Shown here: positions 1 to 10,203 of the stretch, piece by piece | How positions within the stretch are numbered: the first letter of the stretch is position 1 | Layout: every line of letters starts with the position of its first letter | NCBI GenBank assembly: GCA_029204225.1 | Contig: CM055111.1 | Location: 21,528,507-21,592,506, forward strand | DNA from: Diphasiastrum complanatum | Taxonomy: Eukaryota; Streptophyta; Lycopodiopsida; Lycopodiales; Lycopodiaceae | Length of the DNA: 64,000 bases | Direction of reading: 5' to 3' | The notes under the pieces: generated by a model | Seen by the model: only the letters and a program-made list of their open reading frames with translations | Database searches by the model: none | Told to the model about the DNA's origin: nothing | Made by a program: the position numbers and the translations under genes

Positions 1-1
1 C

Positions 2-1365
2 AACACAGATCCATTTGTAGATACCTTCAGAACTGCTACGCTTCCAATGCTGAAGCATTTTGGAGTCCAGATAGAAGATTTGGAGCTTAAAATTGTTAGT
101 CGAGGAGCTCCTCCATTGGGAGGTGGGGAAGTGAGATTAAAAGTTCCAATTGTTCCCCAAAGTCTTTTGGTAAGTTAGGTTCACATTTAGAAGCAAACCT
201 TGTTTCAATTCTAAAAAGTTTTCATTCATTGAGTCCTGTACTTCGTATTGCAGGCAGTTAGATGGGTGGATGAAGGTATGGTAAAGCGAGTGAGGGGAGT
301 TGCTTACTCCACAAGAGTTTCACCACACATGTCTAATAGGATGGTTGATGCTGCTCGTGGAGTATTGAACCGTCTCTTGCCTGATGTGTACATATTTACC
401 GACCATTATTCTGGTCAAGAATCTGGAAAGTAAGCTTACATTAGTCAATATGTTGGTCAACTGTAGGATTGCATGAAAACTAATGGGCAAGTATTTATTT
501 ACATGCAATGTGCACCTACCCTTGGGCAAAGACAATGTGAGTAGGGATGTCATAGCAGTTGGCCTGTGCTATGCATGATGGCTATTGTATGACGTTTTTA
601 ATGAAGTTTGTCAGCTATGCAAAGTCTGATAGTATGAAGCAAAACAAGGGTTGAAGGCCCCTAGGAAAATGAAAATCAGCAAAAGAGTTCAAAATGGATG
701 TCTAAGGAAACTTTCACTCTTAAATAATGGTGGGAGATGATGCAATGACAACTAGCACACATTTTATTTGAAGTTCTTAATAGTTATTGTGATTTGTTTG
801 GTAGATCGCCTGGTTATGGTATCTCTTTAGTGGCCGAAACCACCAGTGGGTGTCTTATAAGCTCTGAGGCTGCAGCTAATTGCTCCAAAAGTGAAGAGGG
901 CGATGTCCGTAATGACAAAGCACATGCCCAAGTACTACCTGAAGACATTGGAGCACAAGCTGCAATGCAGTTGCTAGAGGAAATAAAGCAGGGAGGCGTG
1001 GTTGATACAGCACGTCAGGTCTGTATGCCTGAGATGATTATTCACTAAAAACATCTCATCCATCTATGCTGAAGATATTCAATTTTCTGTCCTCCTCTAT
1101 TTTCTCGTCATCTAGCTATATAGCATAGCTAACTGGTAAAATTTGTGTGATGTAGGGTTTGCTCTTCCTTTTGTGTGGCCTTTGCCCAGCAGATGTCTCT
1201 AAGGTTCGTGTTGGGAAGCTCTCTCCCCATGGTATAAGGACTCTGCGGCATATCAAGGAGTTTCTTGGAGTGCAGTTCAATATCAAGCCAGACCCTGTGA
1301 CAGGCACTGTCATTTTGACTTGTGTAGGAAGTGGCTACAGGAACATCTCAAGGAAGCTCTCCTGA
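2..1365 (+). CDS. RCL1: RNA 3'-terminal phosphate cyclase-like protein, last four coding exons (5' part outside window)
   Basis: RCL1 is a nucleolar factor for early pre-rRNA cleavage and 40S subunit formation; it has the cyclase fold but family members lack cyclase activity. Reading coding exons 2-169, 254-429, 805-1018 and 1156-1365 joined by GT-AG introns gives one open frame ending in NISRKLS and TGA. Diagnostic stretches are RGAPPLGGGEVRLKVP, the insert-domain segment DEGMVKRVRGVAYSTRVS, SPGYGISLVAETTSGC, and KVRVGKLSPHGIRTLRHIKE. Phases agree: exon 2 ends AA and exon 3 supplies A to make Lys before SPGYG; the other junctions are phase 0. The residues match the C-terminal part of plant RCL1, so the start lies left of the window. 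No stop or frameshift is seen, so the gene looks intact. An RTCA-type true cyclase is less likely, because the segment after SPGYG and the RKLS end are RCL1-like. Confidence 0.95.
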
Positions 1366-1668
1366 GTCTCATTTTGATTTTATTATTTAAAAAAAGCAGG
1401 AAGTGGTAATGTATTTACTTTGGGTGTTACACTGGGAGGTGGGAGGATTTTTCTTTCAAAAAAACTCATATGTCCCTCGTGTGGCTGAGTGGAGCTCAAC
1501 TCTAGACCTGGAGAAGAGGAAACGAGATTTTCACCAAGGAGCCACCTGTGCAAGGACTGAGAGGAACTTTCTTAGCGGCGAACCTGTTTTTTACGTACAA
1601 TTTTGGATCCATTTGACATGTCAATTTGCAGCAATGTTTAAGGAGGTGGGATAAGTACTTTGCTGGGG
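1366..1668 (+). other. Probable 3' untranslated region and flank of RCL1
   Basis: Non-coding sequence directly after the RCL1 stop. Open frames here have no family signature. The end of the transcript cannot be placed by reading alone. Confidence 0.5.
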
Positions 1669-1768
1669 TGAGAACTGTTCGAGCACTTGCCCATGAGAGG
1701 TAAATAAATATTGCCCAATGAGAACTGTTCAAGCACTTGCCCATGAGAGGTAAATAAATATTGCCCAA
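1669..1768. repeat. 50-bp tandem duplication downstream of RCL1
   Basis: Two adjacent copies, 1669-1718 and 1719-1768, differ at one visible base (ttcgagc versus ttcaagc). Each copy contains TAAATAAATA, so a possible AATAAA polyadenylation signal is present twice, about 340 and 390 bases after the RCL1 stop. Confidence 0.9.
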
Positions 1769-2025
1769 GGGCTCAATCTGATCATCTGATCAGTACGATT
1801 GTCATTTCATTGTTGACCGAGTTGATTTGTATTTCTTCTATATAAGATCTGGCCAGAGGATTGTTGAACAAACTAGTTTCGTGTACTTTTGACATGGGAG
1901 TAAAATTTCAAAGATTGTTTGAGAAACAAAGGAGCAAAAATACCTGAGTCGGGACTACAGTGATGTGTTTTGGGGCACTTCCACGTAATTTTATGGTCTT
2001 GTGTTCTAGAAGCGTGGAGAGGCTG

Positions 2026-3100
2026 TTGGCATTGCCTTGCGAAAGGCAATACTATGTGTTTGAGCTGGTCTATGGAGTTTATGCAAAATTCAACGTTAAA
2101 GTTGATGTCTTAAGGGTACGTCCGCAAAGAAAGCTTTGCCACATTGCTAATGACTTTATTGCAAGAACTGGGTCCTTCGGATGCACCTCTATATGCAAGT
2201 GGAAAACACTAAAGAATTCATGTCCTTTTTGTTGCATGCATGTCCATGCTTTAGATGCATTTTTGTATTTGCATAAATAGCAAAAGCTTCGTGTCCCTCG
2301 TGTTTTTGCATGCATCTATCACTCTCAGCTTCCATGACACACCAACATCAGCACCAACAACTAAGCAAATAAAAATATTCTATTCGCATTCACAAGTTTA
2401 TTTCATGTGTCCTTTTCTGTTGTCATATCTCTATTCATGCACACACTTTGAATAATAGTTCAATGTTTGAGGTAAGAAAATTAGGATCGAAAAATACCTC
2501 ATTACCTTTGTATTATATCTTAGACAATCACATTTTTGGCATTGCTTTGCAAAAACCAATACTACGTGTCCAAGTAGGTCAATGGAGTTTTTCCAATAGG
2601 CATCGTGAAAGTCAATGTTTTAAATCATGAGGGTATATGCACGCTAAAAGCTTTGCCACATTGCTAAGACTTTTATTGCAAGAACTCGATCCTTTATATG
2701 TGAGTTTCAAATAGTAAAACATTTGTTTTTTTTTTTTGCATGCATGCCCATGGTTTGCGCCTTTACATGCAAGTTACGAATGCCAAAAAAATTCATATAT
2801 TTTTTTGCTCGCTTTGCTAGGCTCTTTATGTGCATGACGCACTAACATAATCAATTACAACAATAATCAAATATAGATTATCTGTGTGCATTCAAAAAAT
2901 TATTTTATGAATGTTTTTTTTAGTGTTGTCATATATCTCTAGTCATGCATCTAGTTTGAGTTGAAGTTTAATTTTTGAGGTTAAAAAATGAAGTGCTAAC
3001 CATCATGTCACATTTTCAATACAACTAGGATTTGAAAAAATCTCATTGCTTGCACATTCTTAGACAATCACATTTTTGACATTGCTTGCTTGGAACTTCC
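2026..3100. repeat. Diverged tandem duplication of about 0.5 kb (two units plus the start of a third)
   Basis: The sequence around ggcattgccttgcg at 2026 recurs at 2536 and again at 3076. Units one and two also share, in order, a stretch with 'agctttgccacattgcta' and 'ttattgcaagaact', then a 'gcatgcatgcccat' region, 'acaagtttatttcatg' against a related string, and 'ttagacaatcacattttt' at the unit ends. Spacing is 510 and 540 bases. Identity is moderate, so the duplication is old. No protein family signature was found inside. Confidence 0.75.
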
Positions 3101-3733
3101 CATGGTTTGGGGATCCGACTTTCTTGGATTTGAAAATCCAAGAATGTTTTTTCATATGGATAGTTTAGGATTTATGTTTTTTAGTTGATTTTTCCAAGAT
3201 GGAACTAAAAAAATTTTGTCAACAAACCTCAACCTTACACTTTGAAAAGATAGAATGTTGAGGACCTTAGACTACTATGAAAATTCAAGCAGTCAAAACT
3301 GAATCTCAAATTGTGGAAAGCCCTCAAGGCCAGGACTTTCCACTATACAAGAAAATATACATCCTAATGTAAGTTCTCATGTGCATGTAAGCATTCTAGT
3401 CATGTCTTTTTTTGTAAGTAGTTTACTTGGTTTAGTCGGTTGCATTGACACTTGGCATATATATACTCCATTGAGCCCGAAATGCTAGACCAATACGATA
3501 TGAGTAAATGTACATCCATAGATGCAGAATTGCCTCTAAACCTAGTGGACAGGGCAATTGCCTATTTTTTAAAGCATAAAGATTGGAGACGCCAACGATC
3601 TGACTTTTTTTTGCAGTTGAAATATTGTAGTTTGTCGACTTTTAATATATTAGTCTTTTTCCAAACTTCAAGGTTGATGATATGTCATTAGAATGAGTTC
3701 ATATACCGTTCTTGCCTCACAAATGCCCATGTT
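3101..3733. other. Intergenic stretch with no recognised feature
   Basis: AT-rich sequence. A 79-residue frame at 3452-3691 has no recognisable domain, no flanking splice signals that I can defend, and ends in low-complexity residues. Nothing is annotated here. Confidence 0.4.
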
Positions 3734-3738
3734 CTTAC

Positions 3739-4701
3739 TGTCGTAAAACGTGGGGATGACCGGCAGCGGAAGCTTGAAGCTTTGAGCATAGGCGTGTAGG
3801 ATCAGAAACACAACAGTTAGCAGCAGAAATATTCAAGATGAATCATTCATACAAATTGCGCAAATGAACAATACAATAGTGAGACAAAAAATTGCACTCT
3901 GATTAATATCAACATTGAGTACAATGGGCTTGAAGTAATAACTTCAGCTTGCTGAGCGTGATAACGTTGGCTACAGAAGAATTCTGATTATAATGTTAAA
4001 ACAACACTTACATTGCTTGTTTCAGCTAGTAGTATATATTTACAAGTGTCTTAAAAAATATCTTACAAGCATTGAATGCTATTTACGCCAGTCTTTGTAT
4101 ATGTACAAAGTGGGTAACCGCCCTTGGGATATTTAGCGGTCTAGCTATTTTTAGGGTTTATGATAAGTTGGCGACGTCTATCTACCACTTTTGGAGAAAC
4201 CCAAAAAACGTGAACGTGTCTTAAAATGCGAAGGCAGCGAAATGCGAGAAACCCGACAATGCTCTTAAAATGAAGTTTGGTCACAATGTCGCATTTTTTT
4301 CGAAGATGCGAAAAAGACAAAAAATCCGACAGTGCCCTTAAAATGAAGTTTGGTCATAGTGTTGCATTTTTCTCAAAGATGCAAAAAAGGCGAAAAACCC
4401 GACAGTGCCCTTAAAATAAAGTTTGGTCACAGTGTCGCATTTTTTCCAAGGATGCGAAAAAGACGAAAAACCCCACAATGCCCTTAAAATGTGAAAAAGA
4501 CAAAAAAGACGATATTGTCTTAAAAATGATTAAGGCATAAAAGAAAAAAACAAAATTCTTCAAAATGCGAAAGTCTGTAATATCATGTCGGACTTCGTCT
4601 GTTTTGAGGATTTGTCGGGCGAGTCCGATTTGTCGACTGAGATAGATTCTTCAGGATGCTCATTACCGAATGGATTTGGTCCTGAGCATAGAAATCCAAC
4701 A
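3739..4701 (-). repeat. 3' LTR of the 3739-6946 copia element, with 73-bp internal repeats
   Basis: This 963-bp LTR starts TGTTGG at 4701 (minus strand) and ends CGACA at 3739. Between about 4254 and 4545 it holds a tandem array of period 73: the phrase 'cccttaaaat' after CGACA or CCACA recurs at 4254, 4327, 4400 and 4473. Such arrays in U3 often carry promoter or enhancer elements; that role is inference. Confidence 0.88.
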
Positions 4702-5140
4702 CTCCCCCTGATCATAAAAAACTTTGATCTTCAAATTTAACATATCATTAAATCTGAGATGTTGCTCTTTTGAAAGAGCCTTTGTGAAGTAATATGCTGC
4801 CATGTAGTTTGTTATGCAGAAAACCAATGCTACTTCCTTGCTATGCACTTTCACTCTAAGGTAATGATACTTTATTTCGATATGTTTTCTTCGAGATTGA
4901 AATCTCGGATTGAGAGATAACGTTGGCCTTGTATCGATTTAATCTTCCTTCAACATCATACTTCACTCTGAATATCCATTTGCGATCATTTGGTAGCTCA
5001 GTAATAGTCCATGTTTGAATCTCAATGAGAGAATCGAATTCAATGTCCATTGCATCTTTCCACTGGTCAGCATCAGGTGTCGACATTGCCTTTGAAACAA
5101 TGTTTGGTTCCTGCACAAAGTAGCATGCTGAATCATCCAT
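4702..5140 (-). pseudogene. Copia reverse-transcriptase head fused to RNase H tail
   Basis: On the minus strand the frame from 5140 reads an RT opening (SKAMSTPDADQWKDAMD, then ELPNDRKWIFRVKYDVEGR). It then jumps near 4910 into the RNase H end, with KHIEIKYHYLR and a diverged ADIFTKPLS-type motif (AAYYFTKALSKEQHLRF). Some 400 residues of RT and RNase H expected between these, including YVDD, are missing. The RNase H tail is in another frame from the RT head. This is a deletion derivative, not a functional fusion. Confidence 0.85.
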
Positions 5141-5249
5141 GAATCAGGATGGAGGCTGTTTGGATCGATTCGATCTTTTGGGTTGAACTTTGATCCTCTG
5201 ATAAGTTTCGACTTGTCAAGGGTCTGTCTCTTTGTCGGAGTCAGAGTCA

Positions 5250-6600
5250 GGTTGTTGATCAATGTTGAGTTCCGAATTGTCGGCTCTGGGATAGGAAGTC
5301 GATGGAGCTTTTCCTTTGTGGTCAATGAATCAGTCTTCCACAAAAATGACATCTCTACTGGTGAATGCCTTCTCAATATCCAGTTTGTAGAGCTTGTATG
5401 TCTTGTGATCTGGGGAATAGCCAATGAAAATCATTTTTCTATTTTTGTCATCTAGCTTTCTTCTAAGATCTTCAGGGATCTAAGTGAAAGCGATGCATCC
5501 AAACATTATAATATTTTTGAGTGATGGTTTTGATCATGCCCACTCCTCATAAGGTGTCTTGCCATTCAGGACTTTGGTGATAGATCGATTCTGTAAGTAG
5601 GCAGTTGTAGTAACAACTTCTGCCCAAAATTTCTTTGGAAGAGAGGCATGGGCCAGCATGCTCTTGGCACTTTCGATGAGTGTCCGATTCTTCCGTTCAG
5701 CTATACCATTGGACTGAGATGAGTAACTAGTTGTGAATTGCTGATGTATCTCGTTGGCCTTGCTGAACTCCTTGAATTATGTGGAGATATACTCTTTCCC
5801 TCTATCTGTGCGAAGAGCCTTGATCGTCCTCTAGGTATGGTTTTCTGCAGACGCTTTGAACTGCTTGAACAATTTGAGTGCTTCAGATTTGTTCTTCATA
5901 AAGTAAGTAACAGTCCTTCAAGAGAAGTTATCGATGAAGGTTAGGAAATAGAGAGCTCCCCATATCAAAGCAGTCTGCATCGGACCACAAATGTCGCTAT
6001 GTACAAGGTCAAGCAAACCCTTGGATGTATGAACTGAGTCTGAATTAAAGGAGCTTCTAGCATGTTTACTGATAATACAGCTTTTGCATAAGAAGTGGGC
6101 TTGCTGACAAACGATAGATCTTGTCCTAGACTCTAAATAGACATTTGCTGAATACTATTGAAATTGAGGTGGCCAAGTCTAAAATGCCACAACATATCAG
6201 TTGATTCAGAAGTGGCTGTGTGAAGAGCTTGACTGTTAAAAGAGTAGTAGTGGCTGAGTTTGTAAAGGTAGCCGCTTCTTCTTCCGTAGGCTAGAACCTT
6301 CTAAGATTTGTCAAGAATTGTGCAACCTTTGACCTTCCGGCCTATATCGGTGATTTTGCTAACTAAGAGCAGATTCTTGGTCAGATTTGGAGCATAGAGA
6401 ACGTTGGACAACAACTTGACTTCACCTTTCTAGAATTCGACTCTGACTGTTCCTTCACCTTCGATTGAATGTGATGAGTTGTCTCCAAGTTGCACAACTC
6501 GAGAGTGGGTGAATGACTTATAGTCTTTGAATCAATCGCGATGGTGAGTCATATGTTGAGTTGCTCCGAAGTCTAGATACCAAGAATCGATATCATGTTA
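5250..6600 (-). pseudogene. Copia protease-integrase remnant, minus strand
   Basis: Minus-strand translation in shifting frames gives the post-protease segment (THHRD, VVQLGDNSSHSIEGEGTVRV), the pre-integrase box (WHFRLGHLNFNS) and integrase core fragments down to the connector near 5285. Many stops and frame changes interrupt it. The same region exists in opposite orientation at 8403-9690 with clear nucleotide similarity, so both derive from one copia family. Confidence 0.85.
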
Positions 6601-6639
6601 TTCTCCAACTTTGGTTATGAAAGCAGCTTCATCTTCTTC

Positions 6640-6778
6640 TTGTAGCTAGATCGAGTGACTGGTTGTTGCATTGTGTGCTTGTTGTTGGAACTGCTTCTTC
6701 TTTCATTGTTGTACTTGAAAGTTCGGCAGTCCTTGATTTCATGGCCAGTCCTCTTACAATATCTGCAGAATAGTTTTT
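6640..6778 (-). pseudogene. Copia gag zinc knuckle fragment
   Basis: The minus strand encodes FCRYCKRTGHEIKDCRTF, a complete CCHC knuckle (C-x2-C-x4-H-x4-C) of a copia nucleocapsid, followed by a polar tail (KHTMQQPVTRSSYKKK). The rest of gag is missing because the 5' LTR fragment abuts it at 6778/6779. Confidence 0.85.
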
Positions 6779-6946
6779 GGCATAAAAGGGAAAAATAAAG
6801 TTCTGAAAAATGCGAAGGTCCGAAATATCGTGTTGACCTTCGTCTGTTTTCAGGATTTGTCGATCGAGTCCGATTTGTCAGTTGAGATAGATTGTTCAGG
6901 ATGCTCATTACCGAATGGATTTGGTCTTGAGCACTGAAATCCAACA
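6779..6946 (-). repeat. Truncated 5' LTR of the 3739-6946 copia element
   Basis: About 168 bases matching the first part of the 3' LTR (4533-4701 region), starting TGTTGGATTTC at 6946 on the minus strand. It stops where gag sequence begins, so the LTR end, the primer site and the leader are deleted. Confidence 0.88.
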
Positions 6947-6951
6947 CTTAC

Positions 6952-7099
6952 AACTTTTTGTTAAAATTTCACAAGTCTAGCTTGACCAATTTTGGTCATA
7001 TTGCTTGTAAATTGTATTATGGTCATGTTGTGGCTTGTCACACGTGCCAAATAGCATAGAATACTCTTTGTAAGTCTCATTCCTAACCTAGAATAGGAG
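6952..7099 (+). pseudogene. Possible copia pre-integrase remnant
   Basis: A short plus-strand reading gives FGHIACKLYYGHVVACHTCQIA, loosely like the H...H...C..C pre-integrase region of copia elements. It would be the target into which the 3739-6946 element inserted. The match is weak and the stretch is short. Confidence 0.3.
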
Positions 7100-7670
7100 T
7101 GGCACCTTTTGGAATGAGTCCAAATAGTGTTTGGATAGGCTAGAGAAATTCTAGGATCTAAAAATAGCTTGTTTTACATTTTTGGATCTCGAGATCTTGA
7201 CCCCAAGTTAGGGTGGATCCAATGACCTATTAGGGTAGATGTTAGGGTTAGGGTATGATAAGTTCAGAGGTTCCATAATATGCTCAGATCCAAGCTTGAA
7301 AAGTATAAATGTATGATGGGATCTCCATCCAAATATCAAGAAAAATCGAGTTTTTCCACTTCTATCATCATTGTCTTTTGGTGGCGAGTTCTAGCTATCG
7401 GATGTGAGTGTTCTTATGCATTAATTGCTTGGTTTGGAAGGCAATGAACCTTTTTACAGGTTTGAGAAGCTTGTTGTACTTTACTTTGTTCATTTGATCA
7501 AATCTATGTGCCTAATGTGGAGTTGAATGTCAAATTGGCTAGTTTTGGTAACTAGTATTGATTCTAGCTCATAGTTTGGATCTAGGTCTTTTATTTGTGC
7601 GTCCTCCATAACTTTTAGGATTGATTGGGATTAGTTTTCAAAAATAAATAAATTGTCATGGTATTAGAGC
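7100..7670 (+). repeat. Copia-type LTR followed by an initiator-Met primer binding site
   Basis: The LTR runs from about 7100 (TGGCACC) to 7658 (TTGTCA) and is followed at once by TGGTATTAGAGC at 7659-7670, the tRNA-iMet primer site with one change. A diverged copy of the LTR lies in the same orientation at about 15319-15700. The sequence up to 8402 would be the leader of this element. Confidence 0.75.
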
Positions 7671-8402
7671 CTAATCAAAAGTGAGCTTTAGATTTGATTT
7701 TCTCAAGTTTAGATCCTAGATTTGAGTAGTATTGGCTTTGCTCTTGCTACTAGTTGCTAATCTAGTGATTGTAGCTTCAAATTTGGTTTCATTTGAGTGA
7801 TAATAGATCAAAGGGAACTTTTTTTGCTGATTTATAACTGCAGGAACTAAGATTGACCCATTTCCATTCAACCAAACCAAATTAGAAAGTTCTTATGAGT
7901 TGAATCTTGAAGTACATGTCTCCTAGTAAAATTTTCATAAGGATTTGAATGCCACCACTCTTTAGAAGTTTGGATCAGTCATTTGAGAGCCTAATTAGGT
8001 TGTTCTTAGGCTTCTTAGGTCCTAAAATACACCTTTTAGGTTCAGATCAAGTGTTTTGATGATTTTTTCATCTAGAAATGCAAAACTAGTAAAAATTATG
8101 TTTCCATTCTATTCGGTTTGTGATTTAATATGTCAATGTGATTCAAACTAAATTTAAGAGGCTTTATTTGTAAGAAATTTGTGTGTTATAAAGTGCTTTT
8201 GGTTCAGTATAGGTGGATTCACCCTTCTTGTGAAGTCGCAATCAAGGAGGAGACCAGTTTTGATCAAATATATAGTAAATTTGGATCTAATTTGGATCTA
8301 GAAGATAAATCAAGCTCAAGATCACCTTAGATCTTGTTGAGAAATCAGAGAGTGATTCATCTCAGGTCCCAAAGAGAGTGGGATAGCTAGTAGTGATCAA
8401 AT
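7671..8402 (+). other. Retroelement leader-like stretch without recognised coding sequence
   Basis: Non-coding sequence between a primer binding site and the start of a copia protease-integrase remnant. No gag signature could be read, so gag of this element is deleted or the two parts come from different elements. Confidence 0.45.
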
Positions 8403-9690
8403 AGCAACTTAACATATGACTCACCATCAAGACTGGTTCAAGGATTACAAGCCATTCACCCACTCAAGAGTTGTGCAGCTTGGAGACAACTCATCTCATT
8501 CTATCGAAGGTGAAGGAACAGTCAAAGTTGAATTCAAGAAAGGTGAAGTAAAGTTGTTGTCCAATGTTTTTCATGTTCGTAACCTTACCAAGAATCTACT
8601 TTTGATAAGTAGAATCACGGATTCTGGTCGACGGGTCGAATTCAATAGAGAGGGCTGCACCATACTCGACAAGTCCAGGAAGGTTTTAGCCTTCGAACGA
8701 AGTGGCTACCTCTACAAGCTTAGTCACTGCTATTCGACAAACAGCCAAGCCCTTCACACATTGACTTTTGAATCGATTGATATGTTTTGGCATTTTAGAT
8801 TAGGCCATCTAAATTTCAATAGTATTAAGCAAATGTCGACTCAAAAATTAGTGCAAGATCTTCCTTCTGTTAGCAAACCGACTTCTCCTTGTGAAAGTTG
8901 TATCATCGGCAAGCATGCAAGAAGTCCTTTCATGTCTGATTCAATTCATAGTTCTAAAGTTTTGCTTGATTTTGTACATGGCGACATTTGTGGCCCAATG
9001 TAGACTGCTTCGATAGGGGGGAGCCCTTTATTTCCTAACTTTCATTGATGATTTCTCTCAACAAATTGTCACCTACTTCTTGCAGAACAAATCCAAAGCT
9101 TTCAAGTTCTTCAAGTAGTTCAAGGCATCTACTGAAAATCAGACTCAGAGAAAGATCGAGGCTCTACGTACTGATGGAGGGGGAGAATTCATCTCCACTA
9201 AATTCAAGGACTTCTGCAAGGCAAATGGAAAACATCAACAATACACTACCAGCTACTCACCTCAGTCCAATGGTATAGCTGAAAGGAAGAATCGGTCACT
9301 CATCGAGAGTGCCAAGAGCATGAAGGCCCATGCCTCTCTTCCAAAGAACTTTTGGACAAAATCTATTACCACAGCAACCTATTTACAAAATCGATCCATC
9401 ACCAAGGCTCTAAATGGCAAAACACCCTATGAGGTGTGGACAAGATCAAAGCCATCACTCAAGCATATCAGAGTGTTTGGATGCATTGCCTACGCTTAGG
9501 TCCTTGAAGATCTAAGAAAGAAGCTGGATGACACTAGCAGAAAATTGATCTTCATAAGCTATTCCTTAGATCACAAGGCATACAAACTCTACAATGTGGA
9601 CACTCAAATTGTTCACCAGTAGAGATTTCATTTTTGTGGAAGACAAATTTATCAACCACAAGGGGAAAGCTCCATCGACCTCTAGTCCAA
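8403..9690 (+). pseudogene. Copia protease end and integrase, plus strand (inverted relative of 5285-6565)
   Basis: Starting just after the protease DSGATQHMT region (here ATxHMTHHQDWF), the frame 8416-9003 encodes LGDNSSHSIEGEGTVKV, the pre-integrase box (WHFRLGHLNFNSIK, CESCIIGKHARSPF) and the first integrase Asp in HGDICGPM. After a stop at 9001 the integrase core continues in another frame: FIDDFS, LRTDGGGEFIS and SYSPQSNGIAERKNRSL (the other D and the E), then TPYEVWT and RVFGCIAYA, with further stops. No RT follows. Confidence 0.88.
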
Positions 9691-10203
9691 GAGTCAAATA
9701 CTTTGAATGACCTCCGCGCTCGCAACCATGTGCCCTCGAATTTCGCACGTGTGGTCACATGTGTGATCCGAACCATCCAGTCAACAATTGCCATGTGGCA
9801 TTCACATGTGGGTCTATAGTGGCCCAATGAGACTTCGACACGTGCCATGTTCCAACGAATCAGTTCTTGACACCTGGCAACTATACGGATTCGCTCGTGG
9901 GGCCGTTATGAGCCAATTGTAGGATGACACATGGGCAATTGACCGTTTGACTCGCACGTGTGAATTTTTTTTTTTTTTTTTGTCTTTTTCGGTTTTCTCT
10001 CATATTGGTTCTCTGCGCATCTCATTTTCTTATGATTTTCAACACATATCGCTTCTCTATGCATCCCGTTTGCTCTCTCATTGTCTCGTCTCTCTGTGTG
10101 CGCACAAGAGTGACACTTCGACTGTACATGTCGCTTCTGTGCGTACGTACTGTACTCCTTTTTTCATAGATACTCCCCTCTCGCACAGAACTGATACTAG
10201 GCA
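9691..10203. other. Intergenic stretch, possible upstream region of the 10204 gene
   Basis: No coding family recognised. It contains several CACGTG/ACGTG-like words (near 9745, 9838, 9954), a T-run at 9966-9980 and a pyrimidine-rich stretch just before the ATG at 10204. Promoter function is inference only. Confidence 0.3.

Larger units (their letters stand above)
3739..6946 (-). mobile_element. Internally deleted Ty1/copia retrotransposon with 5-bp target duplication CTTAC
   Basis: The element is bounded by TG...CA ends and flanked by identical CTTAC at 3734-3738 and 6947-6951. Read on the minus strand it runs: truncated 5' LTR (6779-6946), gag zinc knuckle, protease and integrase remnants, start of reverse transcriptase, end of RNase H, a polypurine tract at 4702-4708, and a full 3' LTR (3739-4701). 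Both LTR copies open TGTTGGATTTC and share about 165 bases. Two deletions are visible: 5' LTR joined directly to the zinc knuckle near 6778, and reverse-transcriptase head joined to RNase H tail near 4910. It cannot encode its own mobility, though the ends and PPT look preserved. Confidence 0.9.

Noticed and set aside
1403-1654. Frames just after RCL1
   Set aside because: They lie in the probable 3' untranslated region and carry no signature.
3452-3691. 79-residue frame near 3.5 kb
   Set aside because: Protein-like in its first half but without homology, splice context or start support; not listed as a gene.
7240-7262. Telomere repeat near 7.24 kb (gttagggttagggt)
   Set aside because: Only two units, it is TTAGGG not the plant TTTAGGG, and it lies inside a dispersed LTR that also occurs at 15.4 kb.
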